From Rhodobacter sp. SGA-6-6 (GTDB lineage Bacteria > Pseudomonadota > Alphaproteobacteria > Rhodobacterales > Rhodobacteraceae), in assembly GCF_011043545.1 (NCBI RefSeq), contig NZ_JAAKGP010000010.1:35584-99583 (forward strand): DNA of 64,000 nt. The letters are read 5' to 3'. The notes beneath the pieces were generated by a model. It was given only the letters and a program-made list of their open reading frames with translations, did no database searches and was not told the origin of the DNA. The position numbers were made by a program, and so were the translations under genes. Within the stretch, counting starts at the first letter, position 1; each line of letters opens with the position of its first letter. Of this stretch, positions 48,272-56,879 are shown piece after piece.

Positions 48272-48433
48272 ATGGCAGACCCGACCAGGAACCAGCCCGG
48301 CCAACCCGGCCAGCAGACCCAGGACCCGAACCGCCAGCCCTCGCCCGGGCAGCAGCAGCAGCAGGACCCGGGGCAGAAGCAGCCCGGTCAGCAACAGCCG
48401 GGGCAACAGCCCCAGCAGCCGCAGCGCCAGTAG
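48272..48433 (+). CDS. Low-complexity Pro/Gly/Gln peptide
   Basis: A predicted 53-residue hydrophilic peptide composed almost wholly of P-G-Q-Q-type repeats after MADPTRNQ. The ATG at 48272 follows GAGGAG at 9 nt. The frame is open from 48203, but that start is less well placed. Such composition suggests an intrinsically disordered stress or surface peptide, or a non-coding artefact. It ends shortly before a good terminator hairpin, which favours a real transcript. Function unknown. Confidence 0.5.
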   Translation: MADPTRNQPGQPGQQTQDPNRQPSPGQQQQQDPGQKQPGQQQPGQQPQQPQRQ

Positions 48434-48444
48434 TCTGCGGCAAG

Positions 48445-48473
48445 ACGGCGGGGTCCTGATCCCGCCGTTCTTT
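48445..48473. terminator. Bidirectional terminator between two small convergent genes
   Basis: ACGGCGGG (48445-48452) pairs with CCCGCCGT (48461-48468), extended by a G-T pair, with a 6-nt loop and a following TCTTT. It separates the stops of the 48272-48433 and 48477-48695 genes. Confidence 0.6.
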
Positions 48474-48476
48474 CGC

Positions 48477-48695
48477 TCAGTGCATCACCAGGATCGGCTG
48501 AAGGACCAGCTTCGTTCCCGCGATCCTGAATTTGCTGTCGGGCGCCACGACCACGCGGTTGCTGTTGGACAGCACATACCGATGGCGGCGCTGCCCGGGC
48601 AGGTGACGGGTCCGCAGCAAGCGAAAGACCATGACCCGCTCGCCGGTCTCGGTCAGGCAAACGATCCTGCGGACGGTGATCCAGCGGTCATCCAT
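48477..48695 (-). CDS. Small basic hypothetical protein
   Basis: A 72-residue basic protein beginning MDDRWITVRRIVCLTETGERV. The ATG at 48695 has GGGAGG at 7-nt spacing, good evidence that it is translated. Alternating hydrophobic and charged residues suggest a small beta-rich fold (VFRLLRTRHL, RYVLSNSNRVVVAPD). No family recognised. It is the last gene before the presumed island junction at 48931 and so belongs to the chromosomal side. Confidence 0.6.
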   Translation of the reverse strand: MDDRWITVRRIVCLTETGERVMVFRLLRTRHLPGQRRHRYVLSNSNRVVVAPDSKFRIAGTKLVLQPILVMH

Positions 48696-49155
48696 CGCAC
48701 ATCCTCCCTCAAAGCATCGCACCACTATCGGGCGAGTCGGGCAACCCTCTTTCGCTGGTCGAGCGTATTCCGCGCCTGAACGCCGATGCCTGAGCCGGGC
48801 GAGATGGCCGCCCTGCGGGGGCTGGCGGACATCGCCGCGCTGCCTTTGGTGTTGCGACACGGCGGATCGGCCGGCACCAGAAATCCTGCTTCGGATTATC
48901 TTTCTGAAATCAATATTTTGCGGATTATCTTGGCGCACCCGACAGGATTCGAACCTGTGACCTCTGCCTTCGGAGTTTTTACGATTGCCTTGCGCCACGC
49001 TACGAAAGGATACGCCATGACACGCCATCATACTGTAAATAAAAGACAATTTGAAAATCCACTCTGCCTGGGCTATCCTGCGGCACGCTCCAGTTTACTC
49101 CCTGCTGCTTACGTGGTGCTTACGCGGAACGCGGCCCCGTCAGAGGAAAGCCGCC
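48696..49155. other. Gene-less junction region, locally AT-richer
   Basis: No supportable gene. From about 48885 the base composition becomes noticeably more AT-rich (for example TTTCTGAAATCAATATTTTG at 48901), unlike the flanks. A tRNA 3' fragment is embedded at 48931-48975. The stretch probably marks an integration junction. Confidence 0.5.
48931..48975 (-). other. 3' fragment of tRNA-Arg(CCG), probable att site
   Basis: Read on the minus strand, these 45 nt correspond to a tRNA from the anticodon loop (CTCCGAA, anticodon CCG) through the 3' anticodon stem GGCAG, variable loop, T-arm ACAGG-TTCGAAT-CCTGT and acceptor end to the encoded CCA. The 5' half is absent; upstream sequence does not pair with the acceptor. 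Integrases commonly target such 3' halves, leaving a duplicated fragment at the far end of an island. An intact copy is not present in this window. Confidence 0.8.
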
Positions 49156-49666
49156 ATGACTAAGCTCACGAAAATGACTGTAGATGCCGCCGAAACCCAT
49201 GAGAAGGACTATGTGATCTGGGACGATGACCTGCCCGGTTTCGGCCTCCGTGTCTTTGCCTCGGGCTGTCGCAGTTACGTTCTTCAATATCGGACGGCCG
49301 GCCGGTCACGCCGCTACACCATAGGCCTGCACGGCATCTGGACCGCCGAAACCGCGCGGCAGGAGGCCAAGGTTCAACTCGGCCGCATTGCCCAGGGCGA
49401 CGACCCGGCAGAGGAGCCAACTGGATCTGAAGGCTCTCACGATCAAGGGACTTTGCGATCTCTATGTCGGCGACCTGAAGGCGGGCCTCATCCTTGGCAA
49501 AGGCGGACGCCCAAAGAAGACTTCCACTTCGACAGTGGATTTTGGTCGCATAGAACGGCGCATCGTCCCCCTGATCGGTAAGCGCCGGGTCAAGGATCTC
49601 ACCAAGTGCGGCTATTTCCGCGCCAGCGAAATCCGCCTGTCGCCGGAGATCGATGCGACGCTGTGA
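49156..49666 (+). pseudogene. Tyrosine integrase remnant (frameshifted and truncated)
   Basis: Residues read from 49156 (TKMTVDAAETHEKDYVIWDD, then GFGLRVFASG and YVLQYRTAGRSRRYTIGLHG) match the Arm-DNA-binding domain of phage/island integrases of the DUF4102-containing type. Around 49415-49418 the homologous frame shifts by one base and continues as QLDLKALTIKGLCDLY, then FGRIERRIVPLIGKRRVKDLTK, the core-binding domain. Homology stops near 49600. The whole catalytic domain with the Arg-His-Arg-Tyr residues is missing. It lies 180 bp from the tRNA-Arg fragment, as expected for an integrase beside its attachment site. It cannot encode an active recombinase. Confidence 0.82.
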
Positions 49667-49798
49667 CGGCGGTCGCCCGGCGGCCGCTGAAATGGCATTC
49701 AGCAAGCCTTATACCGCACATAACCGAAGGTTTCTTGATCCCGAGGGGCATCGGGCGGATCGTCCGTGGCGAAACCCAAACGGCAGCATTTATTGACC

Positions 49799-51493
49799 AT
49801 GTTCGACGATCATTCCATGCTCCAGAAAACTTGTGACGTTCTGATCATCGGAGCGGGTGCCGGCGGGTTGACCGCTGCGGTGACGGCGGCCCATGCCGGG
49901 CTGAAGGTGGTCGTCGTCGAAAAGTCGGCCTGGTTCGGCGGAAGCACGGCGCTGTCGGGCGGATGGATCTGGATTCCGTGCAATCCGGTTGCAGAAGCGG
50001 AGGGCCATGATGACGATCCTGCGCGTGCAGAGCTTTATGTGCGCCATCACACCGGAGCGTATTTCCAGCCGGAACAGGTGCGCAGCTATCTGGCGAACGG
50101 GCCGGAAATGGTTCGGTTCCTTCAGGAAAACACCGAGGTCCAGTTTCTGGCGGATCGCACCTTCGCAGACTACTTCCCCGATGATCCGGGCGGATCGAAG
50201 GGAGGTCGGTCCCTCGTGGCCAAGCCTTTCGACGGGCGGGCACTCGGCGACCGGCTGAAAAACCTCCGGCCGCCGCTGAAGCAGCAGACCTTTCTGGGGA
50301 TGCTGGTCGGTTCGGGTGCGCATCTGAAGCACTTCCTCAATGCCACGAAGTCATTCAGATCGGCTGCAATCGTGCTGCGCTCGCTTGCTGGATATGGGTT
50401 CGATCTCCTGCGCTACGGTCGGGGCGTCAAGCTTTACAACGGGAACGCGCTGATGGGCCGGCTGGCGAAGGCTGCGCTCGACAACGGCGTGACGATCCTG
50501 CTGTCCACCCCTGCGGTCGGGCTGGAGCAGCAGGACGGTGTCGCGACGGGCGCGCTGGTGGAAAGCAGCGGCCGAACGATCCGGATCGAGGCGCGCCGGG
50601 GTGTCATCCTCGCTTCCGGCGGCTTCCCGCATGATCCCGAAAAGCGGCGGCGCTACTTCCCGAAGGAACAGACGGTTTCGATCGCCCCCGAGGAAAACGC
50701 CGGAGACGGCGCACGCATGGCCGCTGCAATGGGTGCGGTGATCCAGGAAAGGTCGCTTGCGCCTGCCTATACGGCTGTCTTTTCCAAGCATCGGAATGCC
50801 GGCGGCGAAACCCTGCTTTATCCGCATTTCATGGACCGGGCGAAGCCGGGCATCATCGCCGTCGACAGTTCGGGCCGCCGCTTCTGCAACGAGAGCAACT
50901 CCTACCACGATGTCGCGCAGGAGATGATCCGTCAGGGAATCGACGGGGTGGAAAAGCGCGCGTTCTTCCTTGCCGATCACCGAGCCGTCAGAAAATACGG
51001 ACTGGGCGCTGCGCGACCGTTCCCCCTGCCCCTCCGCCCGCACCTCCGTTCGGGATATCTGACCCGGGCGCAGACCCTCGGCGACCTCGCCGCAAGGCTG
51101 GGTCTGCCGTCACAGGCGCTTTCCGACGAACTGGAGCAGTTCAATCGCTACGCAGCGTCCGGCAGCGATCCGAAATTTCGCCGCGGCGAAAGCGCCTATA
51201 ACGCATTCCAAGGCGACTACGAGCACACGCCGAACCCCTGTCTTGCCCCGCTTGCCACCCCGCCCTTCTATGCGGTCGAGATCCATGCCGGCGACTTCGG
51301 CCCCTTCATCGGGCTGCGGATCAATCCCGATGCACAGGTTCTGGACGCGGAGGGCCGCGCCATACCGCGTCTCTATGCCGCCGGAAACGATGCCGCCAAT
51401 GTCTTCTCGGGGGCCTGCCTCGGGGGCGGAATAACCATCGGTCCGGCGATGGTCTTCGGATACATCGCCGGAAAATCGGTATCCCGGTTCTGA
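49799..51493 (+). CDS. FAD-dependent 3-ketosteroid dehydrogenase-like oxidoreductase
   Basis: A flavoprotein of about 564 residues of the fumarate-reductase/KstD family. The dinucleotide-binding motif IIGAGAGGLTAAV is followed by EKSAWFGGSTALSGG, and the C-terminal AAGNDAANVFSG and GGGITIGPAMVFGYIAG match 3-ketosteroid delta-1-dehydrogenases. In KstD a Tyr precedes the PGGG loop (Tyr487 of the Rhodococcus enzyme); here it is Cys (C540), so a steroid substrate is doubtful. The start is uncertain: ATGs at 49799 and 49817 and a GTG at 49766 all lack a clear ribosome-binding site. It probably desaturates or reduces a pathway intermediate of the island. Confidence 0.82.
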   Translation: MFDDHSMLQKTCDVLIIGAGAGGLTAAVTAAHAGLKVVVVEKSAWFGGSTALSGGWIWIPCNPVAEAEGHDDDPARAELYVRHHTGAYFQPEQVRSYLANGPEMVRFLQENTEVQFLADRTFADYFPDDPGGSKGGRSLVAKPFDGRALGDRLKNLRPPLKQQTFLGMLVGSGAHLKHFLNATKSFRSAAIVLRSLAGYGFDLLRYGRGVKLYNGNALMGRLAKAALDNGVTILLSTPAVGLEQQDGVATGALVESSGRTIRIEARRGVILASGGFPHDPEKRRRYFPKEQTVSIAPEENAGDGARMAAAMGAVIQERSLAPAYTAVFSKHRNAGGETLLYPHFMDRAKPGIIAVDSSGRRFCNESNSYHDVAQEMIRQGIDGVEKRAFFLADHRAVRKYGLGAARPFPLPLRPHLRSGYLTRAQTLGDLAARLGLPSQALSDELEQFNRYAASGSDPKFRRGESAYNAFQGDYEHTPNPCLAPLATPPFYAVEIHAGDFGPFIGLRINPDAQVLDAEGRAIPRLYAAGNDAANVFSGACLGGGITIGPAMVFGYIAGKSVSRF

Positions 51494-51529
51494 TCCAAAA
51501 CTATGACCGGACAGATCGGAAGAGCGGGG

Positions 51530-52426
51530 TCAAAGCTCGCCTTCCGTTACAGGTGTCAACTGAAATTCCTTTATGAACTCCTTTGCAGCCGCGGACGGCG
51601 GCTTGAGAACCGGAAATGTGGCAACAAGCGTCCGGTTAATGGACGGCTCCACCAGACGCAGACTGCGCATTCCGTCGCGCAAATCGCTCTCGCGGATGGA
51701 CGATGCCGGCAGAAGGGTCGCGCGACCGGAGCCTCTGACCAGCGCAAATACCGTCGAAAGCGAGTCGATTTCCATCTCCGGCACGATACTAAGTCCGGCC
51801 TTTCTGAATTCCGCCTCTATCAGAATTCGAATGAGGTTCTTGGAAGAAGGTAGAATCAAACTTACCCCAATCAGGTTCTTCCCAGTAATCTCATCGCCCG
51901 GAATATCCGATTGCGGTCCAACCAAAACCCGCATTTCTTCGGTCAGGATCGGGTCGGAATGCAGTCGCGGGTCGCTCTCCGATGTGCCGAGAATGGCCAG
52001 GTCGAGGTTTCCGTTCAGCAGCCATTCGACAAGGTGGACGCTGTATCCTTCCGAAACCGAAAGCTGGACATCGGGGAATTTCCTTTGAAAATCCGCGAGG
52101 ATGTCTACCAGTATGCCCCGCGCAATGGACGGCGGGACCCCGACGGAAAGACCACCCGCTATCTTTCCCGGGCCACTGCGCAGCCGCCGCCTGATCTCGG
52201 CCGCCCCTTCGAGGACTTCGAGACAGAGGGGATAGATCTCGGCCGCTCGGTCATTAGGCAGAACTCCACCGGGTGTCCGCTCGAAAAGAACAGTGCCATA
52301 TTCTTCTTCGATCCGGCGAATTTGCATTGAAACTGCCGGCTGAACCACATGAAGGCGCTTTGCAGCCTTTGTAATACTCTTCTCCTCGTAGAGAGCCACA
52401 AAATACTGGATTTGGCGGAAGTCCAT
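51530..52426 (-). CDS. LysR-family transcriptional regulator
   Basis: A 298-residue LTTR: winged helix at residues 1-60 (MDFRQIQYFVALYEEKSITKAA and QPAVSMQIRRIEEEYG) and an effector domain from about 90 (GGLSVGVPPSIARGILVDIL). Base use is less G+C-rich than in its neighbours, supporting recent acquisition. It converges on the KstD-like gene (36-bp gap) and diverges from the mutase operon across 286 bp, so it most likely controls that operon. Its ligand domain shows no special similarity to the LysR at 17301. Confidence 0.9.
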   Translation of the reverse strand: MDFRQIQYFVALYEEKSITKAAKRLHVVQPAVSMQIRRIEEEYGTVLFERTPGGVLPNDRAAEIYPLCLEVLEGAAEIRRRLRSGPGKIAGGLSVGVPPSIARGILVDILADFQRKFPDVQLSVSEGYSVHLVEWLLNGNLDLAILGTSESDPRLHSDPILTEEMRVLVGPQSDIPGDEITGKNLIGVSLILPSSKNLIRILIEAEFRKAGLSIVPEMEIDSLSTVFALVRGSGRATLLPASSIRESDLRDGMRSLRLVEPSINRTLVATFPVLKPPSAAAKEFIKEFQLTPVTEGEL

Positions 52427-52712
52427 TTATTGCCTGTCGATGCAAGTCGCGCGTCCGGCCTTCGGCGCACCAAAGCAGGGAATCCCACGAACCATCGAAG
52501 TTGCACCCTCCGCCCACTGTTTTCGTCGTCCGCCACATCATAGTAGAAATGGCGCCCGCCGCAACGGCTTTGCGAAAGTGCGACGACAGTTCGCAGGCAA
52601 ATCGCGCCGCTTCACGCGGGTTTATGCGCCGCATCAGAAGACTTTATTGGTCATCACGCAGTGATCCTTCCAGAGTTGCCCAGACCTGAAGCACAAACTG
52701 GCCGAACCTGAT
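52427..52712. promoter_or_regulatory. Divergent control region, lysR / acyl-CoA mutase operon
   Basis: A 286-bp non-coding stretch. A perfect inverted repeat ATCAC-GCA-GTGAT lies at 52653-52665, about 50 bp before the mutase small-subunit start, and is a candidate regulator site. Short open frames across the region have no ribosome-binding sites or recognisable content. Confidence 0.45.
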
Positions 52713-53129
52713 ATGGCGCGAAAAATACGGATTCTCATGGCGAAGGTCGGTCTCGACGGCCACGACGTGGGCGCGCGGGTGGTCGCGCGGGGGCTGCTCG
52801 AGGCAGGGATGGAGGTCATCTACACCGGGATACGCCGGACACCCGAGCAAATCGCGCGCATCGCCATGGAGGAGGATGTGGATGTCGTCGGCATCAGCAT
52901 CCTGTCCGGCGCGCATCTGGCTCTGGTTCCGAAGGTGCGTTCGCTGCTAGATTCATCAGTCGTGATGGTGGTCGGCGGGGTCATTCCACAGGAGGATATC
53001 CCCGAACTCGAGAACGTCGGTGTGTCGCGCGTGTTCCTGTCCGGCACCAGTGTCGCCGAAATCGCGGAATACATTCAGTCCGCCGTATCATTCCCTGAAG
53101 AAAGCAACGGAAGCTCCGATGGGCGTTGA
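52713..53129 (+). CDS. Acyl-CoA mutase small (B12-binding) subunit
   Basis: A 138-residue cobalamin-binding domain of the methylmalonyl-CoA mutase family. The base-off/His-on motif DGHDVG (residues 15-20, His17 as lower cobalt ligand), SILSG (62-66, contacts the nucleotide loop) and GG at 88-89 are intact. In the related 2-hydroxyisobutyryl-CoA mutase a B-subunit Asp near position 117 is specific for that substrate; the aligned residue here is Gly111 (FLSGT), arguing against that activity. It is the first gene of a coupled operon and overlaps the CoA-ligase gene by 11 bp. Confidence 0.9.
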   Translation: MARKIRILMAKVGLDGHDVGARVVARGLLEAGMEVIYTGIRRTPEQIARIAMEEDVDVVGISILSGAHLALVPKVRSLLDSSVVMVVGGVIPQEDIPELENVGVSRVFLSGTSVAEIAEYIQSAVSFPEESNGSSDGR

Positions 53130-54654
53130 TTCCCATATCCGAAACGCATTTGCAAAATTCCGCGACCGTATCGCTCTTGTCGAAGGCCCCAGGCGCTGGA
53201 GTTTCGGCGAACTCGACACGGTTGTCGCGCGGATCGCCGGGGGGCTTGCCGAACGGCTGCCGCCGGGCAGCCGGGTGTGTCTCTTCATGCAGAACCGGGC
53301 GGAATACCTTATCCTGCAGCTGGCACTGGAGCGCGCGGGGCTGGTGCGGGTGCCGCTGAACATGCGCTACACCACCTTCGAGGCGGAACGCGTGGTCGGC
53401 GACTGCGGCGCCCGGGCAGTCTTCTGCGATGGCGCGACGGTTGCCCGTACCAGCGGACTGGCGGGCAGCGGCCTGTGGATATGCCAGGTCGACGGCGAGG
53501 CCGAGGGCGGGCCGGACTGGCAGGCGCTGTGCCGTCACGACGGCCCCGAGGCCAGGCCGGCGGAGGATCGCGATGCGCTGTGCGGCATCAGCTACACCTC
53601 GGGCTCTTCGGGGGTGCCGAAGGGCGTCATGCTCAGCCACCGCAACTGGCAGGCCGTCTATCGCAATATGCTGATCGACCGCGATATCCGCGGGACCGAC
53701 CGGCTGGCGCATATCGGCCCGCTGACCCATGCCAGCGGAACCTATGCAACGCCGTTCCTGCTGCGGGGAGCAACGAACGTGATCGTACCCGGCGGAAGTT
53801 TGGATGTGCTTTTGCCCACCATCGAGGCCGAGCGGATTACCGCATTCAGCTGCGTTCCGACCGTGCTGACCCGCATCCTGAACGACCCGTCCATCGACCG
53901 CCACGACCTCACCTCGATACGCTGGGTCGGCTACGGCGCCGAGGCCATCCAGGGCAACACGCTGGAAAAGGCCCTGACCCGCTGGGGCAAGGTGCTGACC
54001 CATAACTATGGTCTGACCGAGGCAATGATGACCTGCGCCTTCCTGACGGCCGAGGACCATCTGGTCGCGGCGGGGCCGGATGCGGGCAAGCCCCGGCTGG
54101 GCTGCATCGGACGGCCCTACAGCTTTGTCGACATCGTGCTGCGCGCGCCGGACGGCAACCCCGTTCCCGCGGGCGAGATCGGCGAAATCACCATTCAGGC
54201 CGAGCATGTGATGCAGGGTTACTGGAACCGTCCTGAGGAAACCGCGAAGGTGTTGCGGGACGGCTGGCTCTGGTCCGGCGATCTGGCGCGGCGGGACAAC
54301 GACGGTTTCATCTACATCGTCGGCCGCTCGAAGGAGATGCTGATCTCGGGCGGTTTCAACATCTATCCGGCCGAGGTCGAAGCCTGTCTCTCGGGGCTGG
54401 CCGGCGTGCGCGAAGCCGCTGTCGTCGGCATTCCCGACCCTGATTTCGGCGAGGTGGCGGTGGCCGTCGTGGTGGCCGACCCGGGCACCGAGCTTTCGAT
54501 GACGTTCTGCGAGGCTCATTGCAAGCCACTGCTCGGAATACGGACTCCGCGCCGCTGGCTGGCAATGCCCGCCCTGCCCCGCACCGGCAACGGCAAGGTC
54601 GACAAGGCGGCGATCCGCGACTGGGTCCATCAGAAGCTTGGGGTGGAAGCATGA
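53119..54654 (+). CDS. AMP-dependent acyl-CoA synthetase
   Basis: A 511-residue ANL ligase: YTSGSSGVPKG phosphate loop (about 158-168), YGLTEA near 300, GWLWSGDLARRD near 380, GRSKEMLISGGFNIYPAEVE and the catalytic Lys in RTGNGKVDK near the end. The start at 53119 lies inside the end of the B12-subunit gene, with GGAAG just upstream, and the stop overlaps the thiolase start by 4 bp. It should make the acyl-CoA that the mutase rearranges. The substrate acid is not identifiable from sequence. Confidence 0.9.
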   Translation: MGVDSHIRNAFAKFRDRIALVEGPRRWSFGELDTVVARIAGGLAERLPPGSRVCLFMQNRAEYLILQLALERAGLVRVPLNMRYTTFEAERVVGDCGARAVFCDGATVARTSGLAGSGLWICQVDGEAEGGPDWQALCRHDGPEARPAEDRDALCGISYTSGSSGVPKGVMLSHRNWQAVYRNMLIDRDIRGTDRLAHIGPLTHASGTYATPFLLRGATNVIVPGGSLDVLLPTIEAERITAFSCVPTVLTRILNDPSIDRHDLTSIRWVGYGAEAIQGNTLEKALTRWGKVLTHNYGLTEAMMTCAFLTAEDHLVAAGPDAGKPRLGCIGRPYSFVDIVLRAPDGNPVPAGEIGEITIQAEHVMQGYWNRPEETAKVLRDGWLWSGDLARRDNDGFIYIVGRSKEMLISGGFNIYPAEVEACLSGLAGVREAAVVGIPDPDFGEVAVAVVVADPGTELSMTFCEAHCKPLLGIRTPRRWLAMPALPRTGNGKVDKAAIRDWVHQKLGVEA

Positions 54655-55838
54655 CCGCCGACAGCGACATCGTCATTCTTTCGGTGGCCCGCACGCCCTT
54701 CGGGCGCTTCGGCGGCGCGCTGAAATCCCTGTCGGCTCCCCGGTTGGGCGGACTGGCCATGGCCGAGGCCCTGCGACGCAGCGGGCTGCCGGGAGAGGAG
54801 CTGGACGCGCTGTTTGCCGGCATCGGCATGATCGGGGCGAACCGGCTGACGGCAACCCGCCAGGCGCTGCTGGAGCACTCGGGCCTGCCCGAAACCTTGC
54901 CGTCGCTGGGTGTCGACCGGGCCTGCTGTTCGGGGTTGACTGCCATCGGTCTCGGCTGGCGCGAACTGCTGACGGGTCAGGCCGGTGCCGTGATGTGCGG
55001 CGGCTTCGAGAGCCTCAGCAACACGCCCTTCCTCTGGCCCCGGCAGCGCGGTATCAGGCCCGGTGCCGTCGATGTGTCCGATCCGCTGACTCTCAGGGCC
55101 GACTTCCTCGACAAGGCAATTGCCCGCTATACCGGCGAGGAAGCGGTTGCCATGGGCGTGGACCGGCAGGCGCAGGACGACTGGGCGCTGCGCAGCCACC
55201 GTTCGGCGCTGACGGCAGAGGCAGAGGGCCACTACGATGCCGAGAGGTTCGCCATCGACCTGCCCGAAGCCCGGCTTGCCCAGGATGAATCGCCGCGATC
55301 CGACCTGACGCCCGAGCGCCTGGCGAAGCTGAAAACCGTCTACGACAGCCCCACCGTAACCCCCGGCAATGCACCCGGCCTGAACGACGGTGCGGCGTTC
55401 ATGGTTCTGGCGACCCGTGGTTTCGCCCGGGCGCACGGGCTGGAGCCGCTGGCGCAGGTTCTGGGCCATGTGCAGGTCGCGGGGGGGGCGACCTCGGGAT
55501 CCTACATGCCCGCAGTGGCTATTGCGAAACTGCTCGAGCGCGCAGGCCGAACGCTCGCCGACGTGTCCCGTTTCGAGATCAACGAGGCCTTCGCCGCCAC
55601 GCCGCTCGTCAGCACGCTGTTCCTGACCGACCGCAACCAAGCTGCGGCCGAGGCGATTCAGACGCGCACCAATCTCGCCGGCGGCGCGGTGGCGCTCGGC
55701 CATCCCCTCGGCGCCAGCGGGGCGCGGATCGCAATGACCCTTGCCATGGGCTTGCGCCGCACCGGCGGCGGGCTGGGCGTCGCATCGATCTGCGGCGGCT
55801 TCGGTCAGGGCGACGCGCTGTTGCTGGACGTCGGCTGA
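54651..55838 (+). CDS. Thiolase (acetyl-CoA acyltransferase family)
   Basis: A 395-residue thiolase. The nucleophile Cys is in RACCSGLTAIG (about residue 89), the His in EINEAFAATP and the GHPLGASGAR motif, and the second Cys in SICGGFGQGDA near the C-terminus. All catalytic residues are present, so degradative thiolysis of a 3-ketoacyl-CoA or the reverse condensation is possible. Coupled to the ligase by a 4-bp overlap and 3 bp before the GTPase gene. In this context it probably cleaves the product formed after mutase and dehydrogenase steps. Confidence 0.92.
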   Translation: MTADSDIVILSVARTPFGRFGGALKSLSAPRLGGLAMAEALRRSGLPGEELDALFAGIGMIGANRLTATRQALLEHSGLPETLPSLGVDRACCSGLTAIGLGWRELLTGQAGAVMCGGFESLSNTPFLWPRQRGIRPGAVDVSDPLTLRADFLDKAIARYTGEEAVAMGVDRQAQDDWALRSHRSALTAEAEGHYDAERFAIDLPEARLAQDESPRSDLTPERLAKLKTVYDSPTVTPGNAPGLNDGAAFMVLATRGFARAHGLEPLAQVLGHVQVAGGATSGSYMPAVAIAKLLERAGRTLADVSRFEINEAFAATPLVSTLFLTDRNQAAAEAIQTRTNLAGGAVALGHPLGASGARIAMTLAMGLRRTGGGLGVASICGGFGQGDALLLDVG

Positions 55839-55841
55839 GCC

Positions 55842-56879
55842 ATGGACCTGCTCGTCCGCCGCCAGCTTGCCTCCGCCCTGACCCGGGTCGAGAACCGGAG
55901 CGGCAACTGGCGCGACATCTTGCGGGACTGTAGCCGGGCCGGCAGCAATGCCCTGGTGATCGGCGTGACCGGCCCGCCGGGCGCGGGCAAGTCCACGCTG
56001 GTCGATGCTCTTGCCGCCCACTGGGCGGGGATGGGCGAAACGGTGGCCGTTCTTGCCATCGACCCAGCCAGCCCCTTCTCGGGTGGCGCCGTGCTGGGCG
56101 ACCGGGTGCGGATGACCCGCAGCGAGGGAAACGACCGGATATTCATCCGCTCGATGTCGGCGCGCGGGCATTCCGGCGGCCTCAATGCCGCCGCGCTCGA
56201 TCTCTGCACGGTGATGGCCGGCCATGGCGCCAGCCGCATTCTGATCGAGACGGTAGGTGTCGGACAGAACGAGGTGGAGGTCGCCTTCGTTGCCGATTGC
56301 ACCTTGGTCGTCTCGGTCCCGGGCCTTGGCGATTCCGTCCAGGCTGCCAAGGCGGGCCTGCTGGAGGTGGGCGATATCTATGTCGTCAACAAGGGCGATT
56401 TGCCGGGTGCGGCCAGCGTGGCGCGCGATCTGTCGACCATGCTGGCGCTGGTGTTTCCTGGTCTTCCGGGGGCCAGCGGGCCGCAAGCCGACCGTTCGAT
56501 GATGGTCTCGATCCCGGGCGCCACGCGCAAGCTGCTCTCGGCCCGCTACGGCGCGCCGGAGGATCCGGGCGGCGCCTGGCATCCGCCGGTTCTCGCGGTC
56601 TCGGCCCTGAGCGGCCAGTCGGTCGGCGAGCTGACGGAGTGGCTCTCCACCTTCGGCACATGGCTGCGGCAAAGCCCGGCCGGCAAGCGCCGCCGGCGCG
56701 AAAGGGTGAAGCTGCAACTTGTGGCGCTGCTGAAGCAGCGGCTTTTCGACCGGCTGCAACAAGACGACCATGCCGGCGCGCTGACGGACTGGATCGACCG
56801 GGTTCTTTCCGGCGCGCTGGACGTTCACTCCGCAACCGACCAGATTTTACAGGACAAAGGCCCGCCCCATGCCCGATGA
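55842..56879 (+). CDS. meaB: MeaB-type GTPase chaperone of the B12 mutase
   Basis: A 345-residue G3E GTPase. It shows the P-loop GPPGAGKST (about 45-53), DPASPFSGGAVLGDRVRM (switch region typical of MeaB/ArgK), ETVGVGQNEVEV (Walker B/G3) and NKGD (base specificity). MeaB proteins gate loading of adenosylcobalamin and protect or reactivate their mutase. The C-terminal dimerisation arm is present. It overlaps the mutase large-subunit gene by 11 bp, so a dedicated chaperone for that mutase is very likely. Confidence 0.92.
   Translation: MDLLVRRQLASALTRVENRSGNWRDILRDCSRAGSNALVIGVTGPPGAGKSTLVDALAAHWAGMGETVAVLAIDPASPFSGGAVLGDRVRMTRSEGNDRIFIRSMSARGHSGGLNAAALDLCTVMAGHGASRILIETVGVGQNEVEVAFVADCTLVVSVPGLGDSVQAAKAGLLEVGDIYVVNKGDLPGAASVARDLSTMLALVFPGLPGASGPQADRSMMVSIPGATRKLLSARYGAPEDPGGAWHPPVLAVSALSGQSVGELTEWLSTFGTWLRQSPAGKRRRRERVKLQLVALLKQRLFDRLQQDDHAGALTDWIDRVLSGALDVHSATDQILQDKGPPHAR

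Noticed and set aside
48786..49163. Open frame running through the tRNA-Arg fragment
   Set aside because: It translates the tRNA remnant and the AT-rich junction; no coding signature.
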